In this document: piece by piece, positions 16,251 to 27,217 of the stretch | Layout: every line of letters begins with the position of its first letter | How positions within the stretch are numbered: the first letter of the stretch is position 1 | NCBI GenBank assembly: GCA_024234935.1 | Contig: JACKNI010000001.1 | Location: forward strand, 434,001-498,000 | Length of the DNA stretch: 64,000 nt | Origin: Chromatiales bacterium | GTDB taxonomy: Bacteria > Pseudomonadota > Gammaproteobacteria > Steroidobacterales > GCA-2729495 | Direction of reading: 5' to 3' | Translations under genes and position numbers: made by a program | Notes under the pieces: model-generated | What the model saw: only the letters and a program-made list of their open reading frames with translations | What the model was told of the DNA's origin: nothing | Database searches by the model: none

Positions 16251-17022
16251 ACAGGCGTTCGGCATTGGCTGAACTGGCAGCTGCGACCGCGTCGGCAGGT
16301 AGCCGCATGCATTCGGCTACTACCCGTTGCACTTCCGTGAGATAGGCCGGTTCATTTCGTCGCGTGCGTGGCTTCGGACTGAGCGTGCGCGGCAGCAGAT
16401 AGGGGGCGTCGGTTTCGAGGAGGAGGCGGTCCAGTGGCAAGCCGGCGGCTGCCATGCGCAGCTCCGCACCCCGTCGTTCATCGCAGATCCAGCCCGTGAT
16501 GCCGATATACAGTCCCAGACCAAGATAGTCATCGAGTTCCGCCGGGCCGCCGGTAAAACAGTGTGCAACACCGCCGGAGAGTGAAGACCAGTAGTCGCGC
16601 AGCATCCTGAGAAACTCATCGTGCGCATCGCGCTGGTGCAGGAACACCGGCTTGCCGCAGGCTGCCGCCAGCTGCAGCTGCCCTTCAAAGGCCAGACGCT
16701 GATCGCCCGACGGGGCATAGTTCCGGCAATAGTCCAGACCGCACTCGCCAACGGCTACCGCCTGAGGATACCTGAGCAACTCGCGCAGCTGCGCTGCCGT
16801 TGCCGGAGAGTATTCGCCGGCATGATGCGGATGAATCCCGACTGTCGCCCACACAATTCCCGAGTGCTGCCCGGCGATTTGCAGAGCGGCCTCGCTGCCA
16901 GCCACAGTGGTACCGGTCGAGATGCAACGGGTGACGCCACTCCGGGCGGCACGCGCGAGAACTTCGTCCAGGTCATGGGCGAAGCTCTCGTGCGTCAGAT
17001 TGGCCCCGATATCAGTCAGCAT
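16228..17022 (-). CDS. tatD: TatD family deoxyribonuclease
   Basis: This 264-residue metal-dependent hydrolase has the TatD series: TDIGANL (a variant of the usual metal-binding TDxHxH, with Asn replacing His), GIHPHHAG near residue 63, GECGLDYCRN near 92, FLHQRDA near 126, HCFTGG near 152 and LLETDAPYLLP near 203. TatD family proteins have 3'-5' exonuclease and endonuclease activity in DNA repair and quality control. The start ATG at 17022 gives a family-length protein. It lies 36 bases after acnA on the same strand. The GANL variant at the first metal site is known in some TatD paralogues. Confidence 0.93.
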   Translation of the reverse strand: MLTDIGANLTHESFAHDLDEVLARAARSGVTRCISTGTTVAGSEAALQIAGQHSGIVWATVGIHPHHAGEYSPATAAQLRELLRYPQAVAVGECGLDYCRNYAPSGDQRLAFEGQLQLAAACGKPVFLHQRDAHDEFLRMLRDYWSSLSGGVAHCFTGGPAELDDYLGLGLYIGITGWICDERRGAELRMAAAGLPLDRLLLETDAPYLLPRTLSPKPRTRRNEPAYLTEVQRVVAECMRLPADAVAAASSANAERLFRLESVR

Positions 17023-17058
17023 GTGCGGATGCGCCGGGCCAGGCGCATTGCTCCCGGC

Positions 17059-19740
<2,682 letters not shown>

Positions 19741-19846
19741 GAGTCGGATCTCCAATCGGGTGGACAGCTCGCAGGGACGGCCTGGGAGCCCTGCAGTATA
19801 ACGGATGGCCCTTCCATGCGCCGAGGCTCCGGGCGGGTTGAGGCCC

Positions 19847-20956
19847 TCAGTCGGCGGAGCGGGTGGCCAGAATCACACCGCCGCCCAGGCATTCGGCACC
19901 GGAATAGAAGACTGCGTACTGTCCGGGGGTCGCAGCCCTCTGCGGCATCATGAAATTCAGCCGCAGGGTAGTGTCATTTCCGAAGCAACTCAGTTCGCAG
20001 GCAACCTCGGTCTGCCGGTGCCTAAGCCGGGTATGGAGTGCAATCCTGCCGGTGACAGACAGCTGTTCCGGCACACCGTTGATCCAGTGCAGATCGCCCA
20101 CCTCCAGCTCGCTGCTCAGCAAGGCCGGGTGATCGTGCCCCTGGACTACGATCAACGCGTTGCGAGTCTCGTCCTTGGCGGCGACGAACCAGGCTGCCTG
20201 CTCCTTGGTCGCCAGCCCACCGATATTGAGTCCGTGACGCTGGCCAATCGTGTAGTAGGGCAAGCCCGAATGCCGACCGACCGTCTGCCCTTCGATCGTC
20301 AGTATCGGCCCAGCTTCTGCTGCAATGTGCTGCGCCAGAAACTCGCGAAACGGACGCTCACCGATAAAACAGATTCCGGTGCTGTCGGCCTTGGCGTGAT
20401 TGGCGAGGCCGTACTCTCTGGCGACAGCCCTGACCTCGCTCTTCTGCATTCCTCCAAGCGGAAAGAGCGCGCGGGCAAGCGCCGCACTTCTTACGGAGTG
20501 CAAAAAGTAGGTCTGGTCCTTGTCGGTGTCAGCGGCCTTGTACAAATGGCCCCTGCCGTCCTGATGTACGACGCGGGCGTAATGCCCGGTTGCGATATAT
20601 TCCGCGCCCAGGCGCTGTGCGTGATGCAGGAATGCACCGAACTTGATGTGCCGATTGCAGGCCACATCGGGATTGGGTGTCCGGCCCGCCCGGTACTCCG
20701 ACAGGAAATCAGCAAACACCTGCTCCCGGTATTCGCGAGCAAAGTTCACATGGTGCAGTGGGATGCCGAGATCGCTGGCAACCCGCTGCGCATCGGCAAA
20801 ATCGGCAGCGGCGGTGCAATGCTCGTCAGCGTCTTCCCAGTTGGTCATGTGCAGCGCTTCGACGGCATGTCCGGCACACAGCAGGCACAGTGCGGCCACG
20901 GCCGAATCAACACCACCGGAAAGGGCAACGATAACGGGCTTTCGGGCCGCAGACAT
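19847..20956 (-). CDS. mnmA: tRNA-specific 2-thiouridylase
   Basis: This 369-residue enzyme thiolates U34 of tRNA-Lys, -Glu and -Gln using sulfur from the Tus relay. The PP-loop is VALSGGVDSAV at the N-terminus. Catalytic Cys residues are in NPDVACNRHIKF (near residue 100) and GICFIGER (near 196). GQRHGLNIGG is a further MnmA block. I use the ATG at 20956; the in-frame TTG at 20965 is possible. It follows nudJ by 39 bases, the same partner as in E. coli (nudJ-mnmA-hflD-purB), although hflD is not here. Confidence 0.96.
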   Translation of the reverse strand: MSAARKPVIVALSGGVDSAVAALCLLCAGHAVEALHMTNWEDADEHCTAAADFADAQRVASDLGIPLHHVNFAREYREQVFADFLSEYRAGRTPNPDVACNRHIKFGAFLHHAQRLGAEYIATGHYARVVHQDGRGHLYKAADTDKDQTYFLHSVRSAALARALFPLGGMQKSEVRAVAREYGLANHAKADSTGICFIGERPFREFLAQHIAAEAGPILTIEGQTVGRHSGLPYYTIGQRHGLNIGGLATKEQAAWFVAAKDETRNALIVVQGHDHPALLSSELEVGDLHWINGVPEQLSVTGRIALHTRLRHRQTEVACELSCFGNDTTLRLNFMMPQRAATPGQYAVFYSGAECLGGGVILATRSAD

Positions 20957-20995
20957 GCGGCTCAATTCTAGCAGGACGTGTCTGCCGGCACGGAC

Positions 20996-21496
20996 TTACC
21001 CGATTCGTGCAGCACCTTGCATCAGCTCTGCGGCTGCCATGTTGCGGATGAAGTCGGGCGGATAGCGCAGACCCGCGAGATAGTCATCTACGGCACGCAG
21101 CACCATCGGGCTGCGCAGCTGCGGCGAACGTGCAAGCAGTTCATCGCGATTCAGCCAGAGTACCCGCTCGATACCAGTGTCGAGCACTCGATGTTTGTCA
21201 TGACCGGAGCAATGACCGGAATACGCGACGCGAAGAAAGGTTTGTTTCCCGCGCCCACTGCTCCAGAGATAGATGCCGACCATGGACTCTGGCACGAAGG
21301 CCCATGCGGTTTCTTCCAGCGTCTCGCGGCAGACAGCCTGCAACAGGGTTTCTCCCGGCTCGACGTGCCCGGCTGGCTGATTGATCAGCAGCCGGCCACG
21401 GATGCGTTCCTCGACGAACATGAAGCGGCCATCCCGTTCGATGACGGCAGCCACGGTGAGTTCAGGCCGGACTCCGGTTTCATGAATATTCGGCAT
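20996..21496 (-). CDS. nudJ: NUDIX hydrolase, NudJ-like phosphatase
   Basis: This 166-residue protein has the full Nudix box GHVEPGETLLQAVCRETLEE near residues 43-63, with the catalytic REtlEE cluster intact. The N-terminal segment PELTVAAVIERDGRFMFVEE and NQPAGHVEPGE resemble NudJ (YmfB), which hydrolyses thiamine and nucleoside pyrophosphates. Its place just upstream of mnmA is conserved in enterobacteria and supports the call. The ATG at 21496 begins the fold; the usual NudJ length is about 153-160. Confidence 0.88.
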   Translation of the reverse strand: MPNIHETGVRPELTVAAVIERDGRFMFVEERIRGRLLINQPAGHVEPGETLLQAVCRETLEETAWAFVPESMVGIYLWSSGRGKQTFLRVAYSGHCSGHDKHRVLDTGIERVLWLNRDELLARSPQLRSPMVLRAVDDYLAGLRYPPDFIRNMAAAELMQGAARIG

Positions 21497-21557
21497 CTTG
21501 TGATCCCCCGATCCGCATGGCGATTTTCTTGTGATTGTCTGTCTTGTATCCCTGTGC

Positions 21558-22055
21558 TCAGACCCGTAACTGGCGCAGCTCCCTGGATGTTTCTGATGCT
21601 GTCCATATTTCTTCGAAGAGCGTCAGATACCGGCGCGCAACGGCGGGTTCATGCGTGTCGGCGATACCTTCCCAGCGCCTGTTGTTGACGCGATAGAGCA
21701 GGGCGGTGTCGTCGGCCAGCAAAAATGCCTCGCGATGCCCGGCATAGTCATCATGCAGGTTCCGGAATTCAATATAAGTGTCGAGCCGTCGCCCGAGCCC
21801 GACCAGCCGGTTGCCGTTGCGCGCAGTGCGCGCCGGCTCGGAAATCAGCACACGAACGCGCGCACAACGCTTGGCAAGTACAAGTCGCTTGACGATGGCC
21901 AGGAACCTTTCGTGATCGTAGAGGCCAGGCTCCAGATCGGGAGTCAGGATGGACAGTCCACGTTGCGCTATGGCGGCCACTTCGGTTGCGGCTGCCCGGG
22001 TGTCCTCAAAAGTCGTCAGGACCCAGCGCCGCCCCTGTGTTTTTTCGGCATCCAT
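21558..22055 (-). CDS. DUF7931-like protein
   Basis: This 165-residue soluble protein lies between nudJ and purB on the same strand. The sequence LSILTPDLEPGLYDHERFLAIVKRLVL, with RVRVLISEPARTARNGNRLV and AFLLADDTALLYR following, resembles the phospholipase-D-like region I recall as DUF7931, which is often found alone or fused to a GNAT acetyltransferase. No HKD catalytic motif is present, so phospholipase activity is not supported. It sits where hflD would be in enterobacteria but is unrelated to HflD by eye. Function unknown. Confidence 0.7.
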   Translation of the reverse strand: MDAEKTQGRRWVLTTFEDTRAAATEVAAIAQRGLSILTPDLEPGLYDHERFLAIVKRLVLAKRCARVRVLISEPARTARNGNRLVGLGRRLDTYIEFRNLHDDYAGHREAFLLADDTALLYRVNNRRWEGIADTHEPAVARRYLTLFEEIWTASETSRELRQLRV

Positions 22056-22140
22056 ACAGGCATTGTAAAGACGGCATCCGGCTCAAAGTGCCAAATGCGT
22101 CACAGTTGGGCCGGCCGGGGGCCTGGCCCGGAAACCCGGC

Positions 22141-23523
22141 TCAGGGTTCGCTGTCGGCAGCCTGACGGGCAAGTCGTGCTGCATCACCGACATAGGCGGC
22201 CGGTGTGAGGGCAAGCAACCGGGCTCGCTCTGCAGCGGGCAGATCGATGGATTTGAGGAAGCGCTGCAGATCATCCCTGTCGATACTGGATCCACGCGTC
22301 AGCGCTTTCAACTGCTCGTAGGCGTCGGCATGGCCAAAGCGACGCATCACGGTCTGGATTGCCTCGCCAAGGATCTGCCAGCTCGCATCAAGCTCTGCCT
22401 GCATGCTGACGGTATCCGGCTCGAGCTTGCGCAGTCCGGTCAGCAGGGAATGCACCGCCAGCACAATATGGCCGGCCGCAACGCCCAGGTTTCGCAGTAC
22501 GGTTGAGTCGCTGAGATCACGTTGCCAGCGCGACACCGGCAGCTTCTCGCTGAAATGGCGCAACAGGGCATTGGCAATACCAAGATTGCCCTCGGCGTTC
22601 TCGAAATCAATCGGGTTTACCTTGTGCGGCATCGTCGAGGAACCGACCTCGGTTTCGACCCGGCGCTGCCGGAAGTGGCCGATCGAGATATAGCCCCAGG
22701 CATCACGACACAAGTCGATCAATATCGTGTTGATTCGTGCCAGTACATCGCAATACTCGGCTATCCAGTCGTGCGGTTCGATCTGCGTCGTGTACGGGTT
22801 CCAGACCAACCCGAGGGACTTGATAAACCGGCGGGAGATACCCGACCAGTCAGCGTCAGGATAGGCGGCCAGGTGCGCGTTGAAGTTGCCCACCGCACCA
22901 TTGAGCTTGGCCAGTGGTTCGACCGCACGGAGTTGTTTGAGCTGCCGCTTGAGGCGCCATGCCGAATTGGCGATCTCCTTGCCGATCGTGGTCGGGCTTG
23001 CGGGCTGGCCATGTGTGCGCGCCAGCATCGGTATATCCGCCATGTTGCGCGCCATGGTGTCGAGCAGGCTGACCACCTGCCGCAGCTGTGGCAGCAATAC
23101 ATCGTCCCGCCCGTGACGCAGCATCAGCGCATAGGCAATATTGTTGATGTCCTCCGAGGTGCAGGCGAAATGCAGAAAAGGTCTGATCCGGGCCAGTTCG
23201 GCATCCTGACCGAGGCGTTCGCCAATGAAATACTCGACCGCCTTGACGTCGTGATTGGTCCGACGCTCGATTTCCTTGATGCGCCGGGCATCATCGGGGC
23301 TGAACTTTTCCGCAATATCATCCAGTACCTGACTGACGACCGGCGACAGCGGCCCGAAATCGCCCACCGCACTCTCGGCGGCCAGAAACTGCACCCACCG
23401 CACCTCCGTGAGCACACGGAACCGGATCAGGCCGTACTCGCTGAAGATTTCCCGAAGGGAATCAGTCCTGGCGGAGTAACGGCCGTCGAGCGGGGAGAGG
23501 GCAGTAAGCGGGTCGCGATCCAT
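22141..23523 (-). CDS. purB: Adenylosuccinate lyase
   Basis: This 460-residue enzyme of purine synthesis splits SAICAR and adenylosuccinate. The N-terminus LTALSPLDGRYSARTDSLRE, the THGQPASPTTIGKE block near residue 170, and the fumarase-superfamily signature GSSTMPHKVNPIDFENAEGN near residue 295 are diagnostic of the E. coli-type PurB. The catalytic Ser is in the SSTMPHK loop. The ATG at 23523 is divergent from fumC, with a 116-base shared control region. The length is standard (456-460). Confidence 0.97.
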   Translation of the reverse strand: MDRDPLTALSPLDGRYSARTDSLREIFSEYGLIRFRVLTEVRWVQFLAAESAVGDFGPLSPVVSQVLDDIAEKFSPDDARRIKEIERRTNHDVKAVEYFIGERLGQDAELARIRPFLHFACTSEDINNIAYALMLRHGRDDVLLPQLRQVVSLLDTMARNMADIPMLARTHGQPASPTTIGKEIANSAWRLKRQLKQLRAVEPLAKLNGAVGNFNAHLAAYPDADWSGISRRFIKSLGLVWNPYTTQIEPHDWIAEYCDVLARINTILIDLCRDAWGYISIGHFRQRRVETEVGSSTMPHKVNPIDFENAEGNLGIANALLRHFSEKLPVSRWQRDLSDSTVLRNLGVAAGHIVLAVHSLLTGLRKLEPDTVSMQAELDASWQILGEAIQTVMRRFGHADAYEQLKALTRGSSIDRDDLQRFLKSIDLPAAERARLLALTPAAYVGDAARLARQAADSEP

Positions 23524-23545
23524 GCCAGACAGTGCAAAAAGCCCC

Positions 23546-23551
23546 TATAAT
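23546..23551 (+). promoter_or_regulatory. Candidate -10 element for fumC
   Basis: An exact TATAAT lies 88 bases before the fumC GTG, in the purB/fumC intergenic region. No good -35 match is seen 16-18 bases upstream, so this is a tentative promoter that may need an activator. Confidence 0.35.
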
Positions 23552-23639
23552 TCGGCGCGGAAATCATACACCAACAGCAACCGGTCCTGCCTGCACATTG
23601 TCGGCGGCGACTGCGGGCAGGCAAACCGAGGAAACACGA

Positions 23640-25028
23640 GTGGCAGACAGCAACTACCGCATTGAACGTGACAGCATGGGCGAACTGCAGGTTCCGGAGC
23701 AGGCCCTGTGGGGCGCCCAGACACAACGCGCCGTCGATAATTTCCCGATCAGCGGTATCCCGATGCCACGCGGCTTCATCCGCGCACTTGGCCTGATCAA
23801 GTGGGCAGCAGCTGGTGCAAACGCCGAGCTGGGACTGCTCAAGAGTCGCCGGGCCATGGCTATCCAGGCTGCCGCGCTCGAAGTGGCAACGGGTCAGCAT
23901 GATGAGCACTTTCCCATCGATGTATTCCAGACTGGTTCGGGCACCAGCTCGAACATGAATGCGAATGAAGTCATTGCACGACTGGCAACCAGGCGACTCG
24001 GTGCCGAGGTGCATCCAAACGATGACGTCAACATGGGCCAGAGCAGCAATGATGTGATTCCGACGGCCATCCATGTGAGTGCCGCACTCGGTGTTACCGA
24101 AGACCTGTTGCCGGCGCTCGCCCACCTGCGCAAGGTGATACTGAAGAAGGCAAAGGAAACAGACGGTGTGGTGAAGACCGGGCGCACGCATCTGATGGAT
24201 GCGATGCCGGTACGACTGGGTCAGGAGCTCGGTGGCTGGGCGCAGCAGATCGGCAATGCCGAAGCCCGTATCAGGGACTGTCTGCCGCGCCTGACGCGTC
24301 TGGCCCAGGGGGGCACAGCCGTTGGGACCGGGATCAACGCCCATCCGAAATTCGGCAAGAAGGTTGCCGTTCTGCTGGCAGAAAATACCGGCCAGAAATT
24401 CGACGTATCGAAGAATCTTTTTGAGTCGCTCAGTTGCCAGGACACGGCAGTCGAGCTTTCGGGACATTTGCGCACGCTTGCCGTTGCACTGATGAAGATC
24501 GCCAACGACCTGCGCTGGATGAACAGTGGCCCCCTGGCGGGGCTCGGCGAGATCTCCCTGCCTGGCCTCCAGCCTGGCAGCAGCATCATGCCGGGCAAGG
24601 TCAACCCGGTCATTCCCGAGGCCGTCGCCATGGTCGCGGCGCAGACCATCGGCAACGACGCGACGGTAACCGTCGCCGGCCAGTCCGGTAACTTTCAGCT
24701 CAACGTCATGCTGCCGGTCATCGCACTCAACGTGCTGCAGAGCGTGAGCCTGCTGGCCAATGCAAGCCGCCTGCTGGCCGACAAGGCGATCGCCGGGTTC
24801 AAGGTCAACCATGACAAGCTGGCTGAGGCGCTGGATCGCAATCCGATTCTCGTTACGGCCCTGAATCCGGTCATCGGTTACGAGAAAGGCGCAGCGATCG
24901 CCAAGAAGGCCTATGCCGAACGGCGTCCGGTACGGGAAGTTGCTGCGGAAAATACCGACCTTTCAGACCGGGAACTCGATCGCCTGCTGAATGCCAAAGA
25001 TCTTACTCGCGGCGGCATCAAGTCCTGA
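23640..25028 (+). CDS. fumC: Fumarate hydratase, class II
   Basis: This 462-residue TCA enzyme hydrates fumarate to malate. Family blocks are MGELQVPEQALWGAQTQRAV, TGSGTSSNMNANEVIA (near residue 100), GRTHLMDAMPVRLGQE with the active-site His (near 187) and the signature GSSIMPGKVNPVIPEA near 317. Start: GTG at 23640, with GAGGAAAC upstream, gives the family length; the open frame from 23532 extends into non-conserved sequence. It starts a plus-strand run, 10 bases before mazG. Confidence 0.95.
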   Translation: MADSNYRIERDSMGELQVPEQALWGAQTQRAVDNFPISGIPMPRGFIRALGLIKWAAAGANAELGLLKSRRAMAIQAAALEVATGQHDEHFPIDVFQTGSGTSSNMNANEVIARLATRRLGAEVHPNDDVNMGQSSNDVIPTAIHVSAALGVTEDLLPALAHLRKVILKKAKETDGVVKTGRTHLMDAMPVRLGQELGGWAQQIGNAEARIRDCLPRLTRLAQGGTAVGTGINAHPKFGKKVAVLLAENTGQKFDVSKNLFESLSCQDTAVELSGHLRTLAVALMKIANDLRWMNSGPLAGLGEISLPGLQPGSSIMPGKVNPVIPEAVAMVAAQTIGNDATVTVAGQSGNFQLNVMLPVIALNVLQSVSLLANASRLLADKAIAGFKVNHDKLAEALDRNPILVTALNPVIGYEKGAAIAKKAYAERRPVREVAAENTDLSDRELDRLLNAKDLTRGGIKS

Positions 25029-25038
25029 GCCACATGTA

Positions 25039-25839
25039 ATGAACCAGCAGGACAAACGGTCGATAGACACCCTGCTGGGAATCATGGCAGTGCTTCGCGA
25101 TCCCGTGCGCGGCTGTCCATGGGACCGCGAACAGGATTTCGGCTCTATCGCGCCGTACACGATCGAAGAAGCCTACGAGGTTGCCGATGCGATCGACCGG
25201 GATGATCTGGCCGAGCTTCGTGACGAACTCGGCGACCTGCTGTTTCAGGTCGTCTTTCACGCACAGATGGCGAGCGAACTGGGGGCTTTCAGCTTTGCCG
25301 ACGTCGTGCAGGCCATCTGCGACAAAATGCTGCGGCGCCATCCGCATATCTTTGCGACAGAGGAATCGTTGACTGCCGACGACCAGCGAGTGGCATGGGA
25401 AAACCTGAAAGCGCGCGAGCGTGCGGACAATGGCGACCCATCCGCAATAGCCGGGATCGGACAGGCGCTGCCGGCGTTGAGCCGAGCCAGCAAGCTCGGC
25501 AAGCGCGCTGCACGGGTCGGCTTCGACTGGCCGGAAATCGACGGGGTGATTGCCAAGCTGCATGAGGAGCTTGATGAGCTCCTGGCAGCCAGGGATGCCG
25601 AATCGCCTGATGCGATCGAAGAAGAAATCGGCGACCTGTTGTTCACGGCTGCCAACCTGGCACGCCACCTGCGCGTGGATCCCGAACATGCGCTGCGGGC
25701 AGCCAATCGCAAGTTCGAGCGCCGCTTCAGGGCCGTAGAAGCATTGCTCGAGCGTGCCGATACCGACTGGAGCAAGCAAAGCCCCGAGGATCTCGACCGG
25801 CTGTGGAAGTCCATCAAGGCAGACGAGCAGGGAACATGA
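25039..25839 (+). CDS. mazG: Nucleoside triphosphate pyrophosphohydrolase
   Basis: This 266-residue MazG is the tandem-domain E. coli type. The N-terminal domain has CPWDREQDFGSIAPYTIEEAYE near residues 30-50 and ELGDLLFQVVFHAQMA with the metal-binding EExxE...ExxD pattern. The second domain repeats it as EELDELLAARDAE and EEIGDLLFTAANLARHL. The enzyme removes non-canonical NTPs and tempers the stringent response. I use the ATG at 25039. Its TGA overlaps the ATG of the DAHP synthase gene, an unusual partner. Confidence 0.94.
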   Translation: MNQQDKRSIDTLLGIMAVLRDPVRGCPWDREQDFGSIAPYTIEEAYEVADAIDRDDLAELRDELGDLLFQVVFHAQMASELGAFSFADVVQAICDKMLRRHPHIFATEESLTADDQRVAWENLKARERADNGDPSAIAGIGQALPALSRASKLGKRAARVGFDWPEIDGVIAKLHEELDELLAARDAESPDAIEEEIGDLLFTAANLARHLRVDPEHALRAANRKFERRFRAVEALLERADTDWSKQSPEDLDRLWKSIKADEQGT

Positions 25840-27212
25840 GTGACGCCGGCGTCAGTGCGGATTGGAAACCGGACAGTTGGCAGTGCAGCACCGTGGGCCA
25901 GATACCCCGCTATGGCAATACTGCGCAAAGCGAAGCGGTGATGATGGCTCTTGCGAAACTGCCGCCGCTGGTTACGTCCTGGGAAATCGAGGCGCTGCGT
26001 GAACAGATTGCGCTTGCCCAGGCGGGCAAGGCCTTCGTTCTGCAAGGTGGTGACTGCGCAGAGACTTTTGATGACTGCACTTCGGCCGCCATCGTCAACA
26101 AGCTGAAGATCCTGCTCCAGATGAGCGTTGCCATCATCTCCGGGATGAAGCTGCCGGTCGTGCGTATCGGCCGTATTGCCGGACAATATGCCAAGCCACG
26201 TTCAGCCGATACCGAGGTTCGCGACGGCGTTTCCCTGCCGAGTTTTCGCGGCGACATCATCAACCGCAATGCCTTTACCGCGGACGATCGCGAGCCCGAT
26301 CCGGAACTCATGCTGCGTGCCTATGAGCGCGCCGCGCTGACACTCAACTTCATACGGGCGCTGATCGATGGCGGTTTCGCCGATCTGCATCACCCGGAGA
26401 ACTGGGATCTGGACTGGGTGAACCATTCGCCACTTGCTGACGAATATCACCACATGGTGAAAACGGTCGCTGATGGCCTGGACTTTTTCGAGAGCATTAC
26501 CGGCAAGTCGATCGATCAGGCCCGTCGCGTGGATTTCTATACCGCACATGAAGGGCTGCATTTGCCCTATGAGCAGGCGCAGACGCGTTTTCTCGCACAC
26601 CGCCAGAAGTGGTATGACCTGACCACGCACTTTCCGTGGATCGGTGCACGAACCAGTCAGCCGGGCAGCGCCCACATCGAGTTTTTTCGCGGCATCAGCA
26701 ATCCGGTGGGCGTGAAGCTCGGCACCGGGATGAGCCCCGACTGGCTGCGCAGCCTGTTGCGCAGCCTCAATCCGGACAACCAACCCGGCCGGCTCACGCT
26801 GATCCACCGATTTGGTGCTTCACGCATCAAGGCCTTGCTGCCGCCGCTGATCGAGACGGTAAGGGAGGAAGGCGCGGAGGTGCTCTGGGTCTGCGATCCG
26901 ATGCACGGCAATACGGAGACCGCCAGCAACGGACTGAAGACGCGGCGCTTCGAGAATATCCTCGATGAACTTGCCAGTGCGTTCGAGGTGCATCGCACCT
27001 GTGGCACCTGGCTCGGTGGCGTGCATCTGGAACTGACGGGCGAGCATGTCACCGAGTGCACCGGCGGCGCCCGCGGTCTGACCGATGCAGACCTGCACCG
27101 CGACTATCGCAGCCAGGTCGATCCGCGTCTCAACTACGAGCAGGCCATGGAGGTGGCGATGCGCATCGCCGGTCACGGCCGGCAGGCCAAGGCACGCGAA
27201 GCCGCGAAATAA
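25836..27212 (+). CDS. 3-deoxy-7-phosphoheptulonate synthase, class II
   Basis: This 458-residue protein is the plant/Mycobacterium-type (class II) DAHP synthase, the first step of aromatic amino acid synthesis. Diagnostic are FVLQGGDCAETFDD (metal-binding Cys) near residue 80, LPVVRIGRIAGQYAKPRS near 110, THFPWIGARTS near 265, and WVCDPMHGNT near 350. Start is the ATG at 25836, overlapping the mazG stop (ATGA). Class II enzymes are often insensitive to or differently regulated from AroFGH. uvrC starts five bases after the stop. Confidence 0.95.
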   Translation: MSDAGVSADWKPDSWQCSTVGQIPRYGNTAQSEAVMMALAKLPPLVTSWEIEALREQIALAQAGKAFVLQGGDCAETFDDCTSAAIVNKLKILLQMSVAIISGMKLPVVRIGRIAGQYAKPRSADTEVRDGVSLPSFRGDIINRNAFTADDREPDPELMLRAYERAALTLNFIRALIDGGFADLHHPENWDLDWVNHSPLADEYHHMVKTVADGLDFFESITGKSIDQARRVDFYTAHEGLHLPYEQAQTRFLAHRQKWYDLTTHFPWIGARTSQPGSAHIEFFRGISNPVGVKLGTGMSPDWLRSLLRSLNPDNQPGRLTLIHRFGASRIKALLPPLIETVREEGAEVLWVCDPMHGNTETASNGLKTRRFENILDELASAFEVHRTCGTWLGGVHLELTGEHVTECTGGARGLTDADLHRDYRSQVDPRLNYEQAMEVAMRIAGHGRQAKAREAAK

Positions 27213-27217
27213 GCCTC

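Noticed and set aside
22083..22140. Strong terminator after purB
   Set aside because: GC-rich inverted repeats exist but no clean stem followed by a T-run on the minus strand could be drawn.
23427..24812. Long open frame on the minus strand
   Set aside because: It overlaps fumC and the 5' end of purB in other frames and shows no protein-family pattern.
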